A stretch of 50,170 nt of DNA. It comes from Blautia sp. Lineage in GTDB: Bacteria; Bacillota; Clostridia; Lachnospirales; Lachnospiraceae. The notes beneath the pieces were generated by a model. The model saw only the letters and a program-made list of their open reading frames with translations. It was not told the DNA's origin and did no database searches. Shown here in pieces: positions 43,882-50,170 of the stretch. The stretch spans positions 1 through 50,170 of the forward strand of contig JAMPAC010000020.1 of assembly GCA_023667395.1 (NCBI GenBank), read 5' to 3'. A program made the position numbers and the translations under genes. Each line of letters opens with the position of its first letter. Within the stretch, counting starts at the first letter, position 1.

Positions 43882-44018
43882 TTTGCGCCTCCCTGTATTA
43901 TTGATACTGTTGTTTTTATCTTATGCTAAACTGGGGGGAATGGCAACTGTTTTATGGAAAGGCAAAAGTGAAAAGCAGGAATGATCACAAGGGTTCGTCA
44001 ACTATATTTACATTTTGG

Positions 44019-44047
44019 TTGACAATCCAGCAAGGGCAGCGTATATT
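44019..44047 (+). promoter_or_regulatory. SigA promoter of bioY
   Basis: TTGACA (44019-44024), 17 bases, TATATT (44042-44047). An inverted repeat GTCAAC/GTTGAC brackets the -35 (43996-44023). Confidence 0.75.
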
Positions 44048-44050
44048 TAT

Positions 44051-44082
44051 ATTGTAAACCGCTCATTTGTACGGTTTACAAT
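44051..44082 (+). promoter_or_regulatory. BirA-type biotin operator
   Basis: ATTGTAAACC and GGTTTACAAT are perfect inverted half-sites 12 bases apart, overlapping the expected transcription start of bioY. The half-sites match the BirA consensus TTGTAAACC, although 14-16 base spacing is more common. Biotin-loaded BirA would repress bioY. Confidence 0.8.
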
Positions 44083-44105
44083 TTGTATATGATGAGGTGT
44101 TTATT

Positions 44106-44648
44106 ATGAAATTCAATGTAAAGCAATTGGCGCTGGCCGGACTGATGGCGGCCGTGATCTGTGTCCTGGGTCCCTGGGCCCTGGCCATTCCCGTGAGCCC
44201 CGTAGCCATTTCCCTGGGAACACTGGCTATTTATTTTGTTATTTCGGTGTTGGGGATGAAGCTGGGAACGATCAGCGTGGTAATCTATATTCTTTTGGGA
44301 TTGGCAGGGCTCCCTGTGTTCACGAATTTTACAGGCGGTCCCGGAAAGCTGTTCGGACCGTCAGGCGGGTATATCATCGGTTATATTTTTCTCGCGCTGA
44401 TTGCCGGATTCTTTGTGGATAAGTTTGGGACGAATCCGTTCATGCATTTTGCGGGCATGGTTCTGGGCACCGCAGCGCTTTATTTCTTTGGCACTGTCTG
44501 GATGGCATATCAGATGGACTTTACTTTTACCCAGGCGTTGATGGCCGGTGTGGCGCCTTATATTCCGGGCGATCTCATCAAGCTGGCCATTGCCATGGCT
44601 GTGGGAATCCAGATCCGTAAACGGCTGGTAAAGGCAGGGCTGATCTGA
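44106..44648 (+). CDS. bioY: Biotin transporter substrate-binding component
   Basis: A 180-residue, six-segment membrane protein of the BioY/ECF-transporter S-component family. Typical features are the start MKFNVKQLALAGLMAA, a central GGPGKLFGPSGGYIIG and the end PGDLIKLAIAMAVG. It would bring in biotin with the shared ECF energising module, which is not encoded here. GAGGTG precedes the ATG. The BirA-type operator fixes its regulation. No biotin synthesis gene is present, which suggests reliance on uptake. Confidence 0.93.
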   Translation: MKFNVKQLALAGLMAAVICVLGPWALAIPVSPVAISLGTLAIYFVISVLGMKLGTISVVIYILLGLAGLPVFTNFTGGPGKLFGPSGGYIIGYIFLALIAGFFVDKFGTNPFMHFAGMVLGTAALYFFGTVWMAYQMDFTFTQALMAGVAPYIPGDLIKLAIAMAVGIQIRKRLVKAGLI

Positions 44649-44663
44649 AACCCACACCGTCAA

Positions 44664-44705
44664 AAAGCTGCCACGGCGTCGAACCATGGCAGCTTTCATT
44701 CTTTT
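44664..44705. terminator. Bidirectional terminator after bioY
   Basis: AAAGCTGCCA (44664-44673) and TGGCAGCTTT (44687-44696), with GG/CC inside, form a long stem. CATTCTTTTT follows on the plus strand, and AAAAA before it gives T5 on the minus strand for the gene at 44720. Confidence 0.85.
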
Positions 44706-44719
44706 TATGAACTTGTCCA

Positions 44720-45241
44720 TCACCTGTATGTATCGTACAACGATACTATGTCTCCCAGGGAATTATACATGGTGATCTCCCCGCTGTTAATAGGAACCAC
44801 TACCACAAAAGGCTTCACCGGATCTATCTCCATGGTCTTCTCCGTCACGCCGTTGTCCACTTCAATCTTACAAACCTTATCTTCATTCATGGAGAGAAGC
44901 GCAATCCCTTTATCATCAAAGACCATGCCCCGCACGCCCTCGCCGATATAGGCATCCTTACCGCCATGGCTGAAAAAGTAGCCGTATGCGGTCCCCTCTT
45001 TTTTCATATAAATGGAATAAGTGTAATCCCTTGTCTCCTCGTCATAGAAAAGCATCGCACACAGATCGTCATTCATTGCCTGCGCCATTTCCCAATCGCC
45101 TGCGATATTCTGCTCTTCCCTGGCATCTTTCTCCAGACTTCCTGCCGCAACCCCAATAATATTGGCATTCCAGACAATGACAAATGCCAGCAGGATGATC
45201 ACCAGGAACCCGAGAAATCCACATATTTTTTCTATTTTCAC
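44720..45241 (-). CDS. Single-span membrane protein of unknown function
   Basis: A 173-residue protein with one strong transmembrane segment near the N-terminus (ICGFLGFLVIILLAFVIVW) and an extracytoplasmic remainder. I do not recognise the family. The GTG at 45241 is chosen because GGAGG lies eight bases upstream; the longer frame has no site. It is the last gene of the gmd, fcl, glycosyltransferase series, 68 bases after the glycosyltransferase stop, and may help in surface polysaccharide display. Confidence 0.6.
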   Translation of the reverse strand: MKIEKICGFLGFLVIILLAFVIVWNANIIGVAAGSLEKDAREEQNIAGDWEMAQAMNDDLCAMLFYDEETRDYTYSIYMKKEGTAYGYFFSHGGKDAYIGEGVRGMVFDDKGIALLSMNEDKVCKIEVDNGVTEKTMEIDPVKPFVVVVPINSGEITMYNSLGDIVSLYDTYR

Positions 45242-45309
45242 CAAAATGCCCTCCAATGTGATTTTACATTCCTGCTCAGTATAACACAAATTATGGCATT
45301 TGTCATTCG

Positions 45310-46857
45310 TTATTCCATAAAAAACAGCGAATAGTCCCCAAAATCAATTTCCTGAAATCCCATCTGGCGCAGTTCCTCCATATACTCTGTAAAAGTGTGG
45401 CGCACAATATAATTACAATCCTCATATATTAACCCAAGCTGACCCCAGACATAATTACCGTATCTATTGTCTTTCCGCTCGCCTATCCGCAGTTCATAAG
45501 GTGATATCCTGCTGCCCAGGGCATGATAAATTCCCTGTTCAGCCATGTATGTCACCCTCTCCCCCAGCTGCGGATGCGCTTCAATATAGTCCGTTCCCTC
45601 CTCAACCGTCACGTCAAAGTACATCATATCCGGGTTGTCCAACGCATACGCGCCGCTGTAGTAATACTGCCCAAATCGCAGAAATCCCCATGCATAAATA
45701 AGGACCCACAGACAGCATATCCCCCTGGCGATCCATCCCCTGGCCTGCCAGAGCACCCATATTCCCTCAATTGCAATCAATATGACGGAACAGAAAATAC
45801 CATTGATCCTGTTAACATTGCTGTCAATGTGGGCGCAGAGACCGAAAACACTTAAAAACCAGAACAGCACAAGACAGGAGGGAAGCCATTTTCTGTCCTT
45901 CACGGAAATGACCGTTTTCGCCACAATACAGACCAGCCCCAGGATAAACAGCATGGGGGTCTTTCCATATAAATTAGGTATGCCGGGGATTGAGTTATAG
46001 ATCAGGTGGTCGCCATTAAAAATACTGTTCCATGCCTTTACAAAATAGTCCCATCGGAAACGGCCTATCTCACTGGCGCGGTATACTTCCAATTTGGTGA
46101 TGGTGAAAATCCCCCATGTCATTTCCGGCAGGTCAAACATATTGACGATCTGAACCGCGATCAGCGGCGCTGCCAGGATCGCCAGGGGCACTGCCATCAC
46201 AAACCATTTTTTCCACTCCAGTTTCCTGACCCTGATGCAATAGAACAGGCTCAACAGCAGGAAAAGCGGAAGGATGATATAAGTAAGCGCATAGGTATAC
46301 AGCACAAGTCCTCCCGTAATCCCTGCCAATATGTAGTTTACATACTTTCCATTTTCCAATGCCTTCAGGAAAAAATAAAGAAATACCGTTGACATTCCCA
46401 GCATCAGATAACTTTCCAGTCCAAATCGCCCTGAAAGGATAAAACAGGGGCATATCACTATAAGCGCACCGGCTGCATAGGGCAGATAACTGTCTTTTGA
46501 GTAGATTTCACATGCGATCTTCACCCCGAATATCAAGGTCAGCAGGGAAAACAAAACCGCAGGAACCCTGATTAAAAAGGGATTCCATCCGAATATTTTA
46601 AATAAGAAAGCGCACAGAAACGTATATAGCGCATTTTGCCCGCCGCCAAAATTTATCAAATACACTGGCCACGACTTCAGATAACGGTCCACCCCATATT
46701 GTGCAAGGCACCATGCGTCATAAGCCATTCCTGCCTCGTCAATATGGTAGCCCGCAGGTAACTCCATCAGGTAAAGCAGCCTGGTCACCCCGAAAGCGGC
46801 CAACAGCCCGCCCCACAATACAATCGCTGTAATCTTTTTCTTTCTGCTCTCTGTCAT
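45310..46857 (-). CDS. GT39-like polytopic membrane glycosyltransferase
   Basis: A 515-residue protein with about ten membrane segments. GYHIDEAGMAYDAW holds the Asp-Glu pair of the first external loop of PMT/ArnT-type transferases. It shares this layout with the gene at 13541-15139. The ATG at 46857 has AGGAG ten bases upstream; the longer frame starts with a GTG without a site. It follows fcl by 25 bases, so it may handle a GDP-fucose-derived surface glycan. The actual donor is expected to be a lipid-linked sugar. Confidence 0.75.
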   Translation of the reverse strand: MTESRKKKITAIVLWGGLLAAFGVTRLLYLMELPAGYHIDEAGMAYDAWCLAQYGVDRYLKSWPVYLINFGGGQNALYTFLCAFLFKIFGWNPFLIRVPAVLFSLLTLIFGVKIACEIYSKDSYLPYAAGALIVICPCFILSGRFGLESYLMLGMSTVFLYFFLKALENGKYVNYILAGITGGLVLYTYALTYIILPLFLLLSLFYCIRVRKLEWKKWFVMAVPLAILAAPLIAVQIVNMFDLPEMTWGIFTITKLEVYRASEIGRFRWDYFVKAWNSIFNGDHLIYNSIPGIPNLYGKTPMLFILGLVCIVAKTVISVKDRKWLPSCLVLFWFLSVFGLCAHIDSNVNRINGIFCSVILIAIEGIWVLWQARGWIARGICCLWVLIYAWGFLRFGQYYYSGAYALDNPDMMYFDVTVEEGTDYIEAHPQLGERVTYMAEQGIYHALGSRISPYELRIGERKDNRYGNYVWGQLGLIYEDCNYIVRHTFTEYMEELRQMGFQEIDFGDYSLFFME

Positions 46858-46882
46858 GCCTCGTATGCTCCTCACTGGAAAA

Positions 46883-47827
46883 CTATCGCTCCGCCCTCAT
46901 TGGATTGTTCAGGAAATCCTCATAGCTGAGACGTATGCCGTCTTCCAGTTCCGTCTTATATGTCCAGCCCAGGCTTGTGGCCTTGGACACATCCAACAGC
47001 TTCCGGGGTGTCCCGTTGGGCTTGCTGGTATCCCACCTGATCCCACCCTGATAGCCGACCACTTTTGCCACCAGTTCCGTAAGTTCCCTGATGGACAACT
47101 CCTTTCCCGTTCCGGCGTTGACCGTCTCGTCACCGCTGTAATGGTTCATAAGGAACACGCACAGATCCGCCAGATCGTCCACATACAGAAATTCCCTCAG
47201 GGGCGAGCCGTCTCCCCAGCAGACCACTTCTTCTGCCCCGCTCTCTTTCGCCTCATGGAACCGGCGGATCAGCGCCGGAAGCACATGGCTGTGGGTTGGG
47301 TGGTAATTATCGTTAGGACCGTAAAGGTTCGTAGGCATCACAGAGATATAATCCGTCCCGTACTGCTTATTCAGGAATTCACAATATTTCAGCCCCGAAA
47401 TTTTGGCCAGGGCGTACGCCTCATTGGTCTTCTCCAGTTCCGAGGTCAACAGGCAGGACTCCGGCATGGGCTGGGGCGCCATCCTTGGATAAATACAGGA
47501 ACTTCCCAGAAACTCCAGCTTCTTACAGCCATTTTCCCATGCGGAATGGATCACGTTCATTTCCAGCGTCATGTTATCATACATGAAATCCGCAAGGGCT
47601 TCCTGATTTGCCACGATCCCGCCGACCTTTGCCGCCGCCAGGAACACATACTCCGGCTTCTCTTCCGCGAAAAATTTTTCCACGGCATCCTGCCTGCGAA
47701 GATCCAGTTCCCCATGGGTACGGGTAATGATATTGGCATACCCCTGCCTTTCCAACTCCCTCACGATTGCGGATCCCACCATTCCACGGTGTCCCGCCAC
47801 ATAAATCTTAGCATTTTTCTCCATCAT
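46883..47827 (-). CDS. fcl: GDP-L-fucose synthase
   Basis: A 314-residue NADPH-dependent epimerase/reductase making GDP-L-fucose from GDP-4-keto-6-deoxymannose. The Rossmann loop [11 protein letters not shown], the YALAK catalytic Tyr/Lys pair and [19 protein letters not shown] are typical. Two ATG codons (47827 and 47824) are possible starts. The gene is one base from the gmd stop and is translationally coupled. Confidence 0.95.
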   Translation of the reverse strand: MMEKNAKIYVAGHRGMVGSAIVRELERQGYANIITRTHGELDLRRQDAVEKFFAEEKPEYVFLAAAKVGGIVANQEALADFMYDNMTLEMNVIHSAWENGCKKLEFLGSSCIYPRMAPQPMPESCLLTSELEKTNEAYALAKISGLKYCEFLNKQYGTDYISVMPTNLYGPNDNYHPTHSHVLPALIRRFHEAKESGAEEVVCWGDGSPLREFLYVDDLADLCVFLMNHYSGDETVNAGTGKELSIRELTELVAKVVGYQGGIRWDTSKPNGTPRKLLDVSKATSLGWTYKTELEDGIRLSYEDFLNNPMRAER

Positions 47828-47828
47828 C

Positions 47829-48920
47829 CTACTTTACGACACCTTTCTCCAGATACTCTTCCAGGTTCATCCTGATGTGCTCTTCCGCCCTCTCCACCGC
47901 GACTTTCTCCATGTCGTGATCCACCATGAGTTTTACCAATTCCTCAAAGCTTGTCTTCGTGGGATTCCATCCCAGTTCTGTCCTGGCTTTCGTGGGATCC
48001 CCCCAGAGATTCACCACATCGGTGGGACGGTAGAAATCGGGACTTACCTCCACCAGCACCCGGCCTGTGGCCCTGTCGATGCCCTGCTCCGCCATGCCCT
48101 CGCCCTGCCATTCCAGTTCGATGCCTGCATAATGGAACGCAAGCGTTGCAAACTCCCGGACGGAGTGCTGCTCGCCGGTTGCTATCACGAAATCCTCCGG
48201 CCTGTCATTCTGCAGGATCAGCCACATACATTCCACATAATCCTTTGCATAACCCCAGTCGCGGAGCGAGGACAGATTGCCCAGATAAAGCTTGTCCTGC
48301 TTTCCCTGCGCGATGCGGGCTGCCGCAAGGGTAATCTTCCTGGTGACAAAGGTCTCCCCCCGGCGCTCGCTTTCATGATTAAATAAAATACCGGAACAGC
48401 AGAACATATTGTACGCTTCCCTGTATTCCTTTACAATCCAGAATCCATACTGCTTCGCCACCGCATAAGGGCTGTAGGGATGGAACGGGGTGGTCTCTTT
48501 CTGGGGAACCTCCTCCACCTTGCCGTAAAGTTCGGAAGTGCTGGCCTGATAAATGCGACAGGTCTTTGCCAGACCGCAGAGCCTGACTGCCTCCAACACC
48601 CTTAACACGCCGGTAGCCACCACATCCGCCGTATACTCCGGCACATCGAAACTCACCTGCACATGGCTCTGAGCCGCCAGATTATAAATCTCGTCAGGCC
48701 GCACCGTTCCGATGACCTGCATCAGGCTCATGGAATCACTTAAGTCCCCGTAATGCAGATGAAAATCCGGATTTCCCTCCAGGTGGGCGATCCGCTCCCT
48801 GTAATCCACGGATGAACGGCGGATCATTCCGTGAACCTCATATCCCTTTTCCAGTAAAAATTCCGATAAATAGGAACCGTCCTGCCCTGTAACTCCGGTG
48901 ATCAACGCTTTCTTTACCAT
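47829..48920 (-). CDS. gmd: GDP-mannose 4,6-dehydratase
   Basis: The first step from GDP-mannose to GDP-fucose. NADP loop [25 protein letters not shown] with the catalytic Tyr/Lys, and [11 protein letters not shown] are characteristic. The ATG at 48920 has GGAGGG seven bases upstream, leaving a 363-residue enzyme of normal length; the earlier frame has no site. It leads the fucose/glycosyltransferase operon and is divergent from the AraC regulator. Confidence 0.96.
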   Translation of the reverse strand: MVKKALITGVTGQDGSYLSEFLLEKGYEVHGMIRRSSVDYRERIAHLEGNPDFHLHYGDLSDSMSLMQVIGTVRPDEIYNLAAQSHVQVSFDVPEYTADVVATGVLRVLEAVRLCGLAKTCRIYQASTSELYGKVEEVPQKETTPFHPYSPYAVAKQYGFWIVKEYREAYNMFCCSGILFNHESERRGETFVTRKITLAAARIAQGKQDKLYLGNLSSLRDWGYAKDYVECMWLILQNDRPEDFVIATGEQHSVREFATLAFHYAGIELEWQGEGMAEQGIDRATGRVLVEVSPDFYRPTDVVNLWGDPTKARTELGWNPTKTSFEELVKLMVDHDMEKVAVERAEEHIRMNLEEYLEKGVVK

Positions 48921-48997
48921 TTTGTTTCCCTCCGTTGGTTTTGTCAATATCTTATCCAATTTTTATCTTTTATAAAATAAACAATGTTGATGACTAT

Positions 48998-49026
48998 TTG
49001 CATTATATTGACTTTTGTAATATACT
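48998..49026 (+). promoter_or_regulatory. Promoter of the AraC-type regulator
   Basis: TTGCAT (48998-49003), 17 bases, TATACT (49021-49026). The gene starts 46 bases later, after an AAAGGCG site. Confidence 0.55.
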
Positions 49027-49071
49027 GTATCAGGATCAGGCAGATACATCTAACAGAAAGGCGCCACATTT

Positions 49072-49932
49072 ATGAACAACCATTTATTCCAGGGCGAATC
49101 CGTCAACTCAAACCGCATACTTTATACCCCCTCGGAATTTGCCCGGACAAACCTTTTTTACCTGCAGGAGATTGGCAGCCTCCAGGCCATAAAGCCCCAT
49201 ATCAGCAGCCGCAGGAACCTGATGTCTTATCTGTTCTTTTATATCAATTCCGGCAGCGGCATCCTGAATTATGACGGAAAAGATTACGCCGCCGCCGCCG
49301 GGGACTGTGTGTTCATCAACTGCCAGACGCCCTATTTCCATCAGAGTTCCGAAGATCTGTGGTCCCTCAACTGGATCCATTTCTATGGCCCCACCATCCA
49401 TGCCATTTACCTGAAATATGTGGAGCGGGGAGGCCAACCCGTATTCCAACCGGGCGATCTCGCCAAATTCAGCTGCCTATGGGATGATTTGTATCATCTT
49501 GCCTCCTCCAATGATTATATCAAAGATATGAAAATAAATGAAAACCTGTTTTCCATCCTCACCCTGATCATGGATGAAAGCTGGAACCCGGATGCCAGAA
49601 CACTCTCCAGCAAACAGCGGTCCCTGATCGATGTAAAAGAATATCTGGACAGTCACTACACCGAAAAAATATCCCTGGATGATCTGTCTGGAAAATTTCT
49701 GATCAATAAATACTATCTCGAACGTATTTTCAAGGAACAATTCGGGACTACCATTATAAGCCATCTGTTGAATGTAAGGATCACACACGCAAAGCAGCTG
49801 CTCCGCTTTACGGATAAATCCGTAGAACAGGTCGGTGTGGAATGCGGCATTTATCCGCTGTATTATTTTTCGAGAATATTCAAACAGACGGAAGGTGTCA
49901 GCCCGGTGGAGTATCGGAGGAGGTGGGGGTAG
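49072..49932 (+). CDS. AraC-family transcriptional regulator
   Basis: A 286-residue regulator with an N-terminal cupin-like sensing domain (residues of about 30-120, SGSGILNYDGKDYAAAAGDC) and two C-terminal AraC helix-turn-helix motifs (SLDDLSGKFLINKYYLERIFK and SVEQVGVECGIYPLYYFSRIFK, from about residue 195). Such regulators usually sense a sugar and control transport or hydrolase genes. It is divergent from gmd, so it may control that operon, or pectin or other sugar genes elsewhere. Confidence 0.92.
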   Translation: MNNHLFQGESVNSNRILYTPSEFARTNLFYLQEIGSLQAIKPHISSRRNLMSYLFFYINSGSGILNYDGKDYAAAAGDCVFINCQTPYFHQSSEDLWSLNWIHFYGPTIHAIYLKYVERGGQPVFQPGDLAKFSCLWDDLYHLASSNDYIKDMKINENLFSILTLIMDESWNPDARTLSSKQRSLIDVKEYLDSHYTEKISLDDLSGKFLINKYYLERIFKEQFGTTIISHLLNVRITHAKQLLRFTDKSVEQVGVECGIYPLYYFSRIFKQTEGVSPVEYRRRWG

Positions 49933-50170
49933 GGGACGTGCGCCACAGATCACACATCATTCTCTTCCTCGATTCATACCAGATAAGCGCTGAGATTGTT
50001 TCAGTTCCTAAATTCCCATAATTTATAATTTTTGTATTTGCTTCCCAGACGCCACCCCCACCGTCTGGCGTGGAAACGCCTTGGGAAAATAATGCAGTTT
50101 TTATAATGTATGAAAGGATAATTGAAAGTTATCCATTGGATTTGGTTTTAAAGAATAATTCCTGATTATT
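49933..50170. other. Right-end non-coding stretch
   Basis: No gene was recognised here. CCAGACG (50045-50051) and CGTCTGG (50062-50068) form a short stem that may end the regulator transcript, without a U-tract. A weak open frame from about 50022 to 50165 lacks a start codon with a ribosome site. Confidence 0.4.

Noticed and set aside
50022-50165. A short open frame at the right end ending in LDLVLKNNS
   Set aside because: No start codon with a ribosome site and no family resemblance; it also spans a hairpin.

Overview
The window looks like chromosomal DNA of a spore-forming, gut-type Clostridia, most probably Lachnospiraceae. This rests on gene content read from the sequence: SpoVT and SpoVG, the paired glgC/glgD glycogen genes, a DnaD plus DnaI-type primosome pair, a T-box in front of ileS, AGGAGG ribosome sites nearly everywhere, and abundant plant-polysaccharide genes. 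No rRNA, tRNA or CRISPR array was seen.

Layout. 0.1-7.1 kb (minus strand): an EF-hand-like acidic protein, an SseB-domain protein behind an aconitase-family hydratase, and glycogen phosphorylase. 7.1-13.3 kb (minus): a hairpin/repeat island, T-box-controlled isoleucyl-tRNA synthetase, a GGDEF protein and spoVT. 13.5-16.4 kb: a membrane glycosyltransferase (plus strand) that converges with a KDG-kinase-like sugar kinase with no bases between the stop codons, and an unlisted 33-residue protein. 16.4-20.6 kb: mfd and pth. 20.8-26.7 kb (minus): three intracellular pectin-type enzymes (GH28, a six-hairpin glycosidase and a beta-propeller lyase-like protein). 26.7-30.5 kb: an accessory island of repeated PD-(D/E)XK 'transposase' units with a DUF1016 nuclease. 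30.5-34.4 kb (minus): a LplABC/YtcQP-type sugar ABC transporter. 34.5-37.3 kb: spoVG, glgD, glgC. 37.5-42.6 kb (plus): murC, a DnaA-box-like cluster, dnaD, dnaI, prs. 42.6-50.2 kb: an apiosidase-like DUF4038 hydrolase, bioY with a BirA-type operator, a GDP-fucose/membrane-glycosyltransferase operon and an AraC regulator.

How it fits together. The backbone prs, spoVG, pth, mfd, spoVT is a classical Firmicutes neighbourhood, here spread over about 30 kb and interrupted by carbohydrate genes. The ABC transporter would import pectin oligomers. The enzymes without signal peptides would cut them inside the cell, and the KDG-kinase-like enzyme could finish galacturonate catabolism. The glg genes store carbon as glycogen.

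The most unusual part is 26.7-30.8 kb. A unit made of promoter, Rpn-like nuclease gene, terminator and 3' end of the neighbouring permease has been tandemly repeated three times. The middle unit has lost most of its nuclease gene and carries a DUF1016 nuclease in its place. The second notable site is a group of seven DnaA-box-like 9-mers, three of them abutting, just upstream of the helicase-loader genes.
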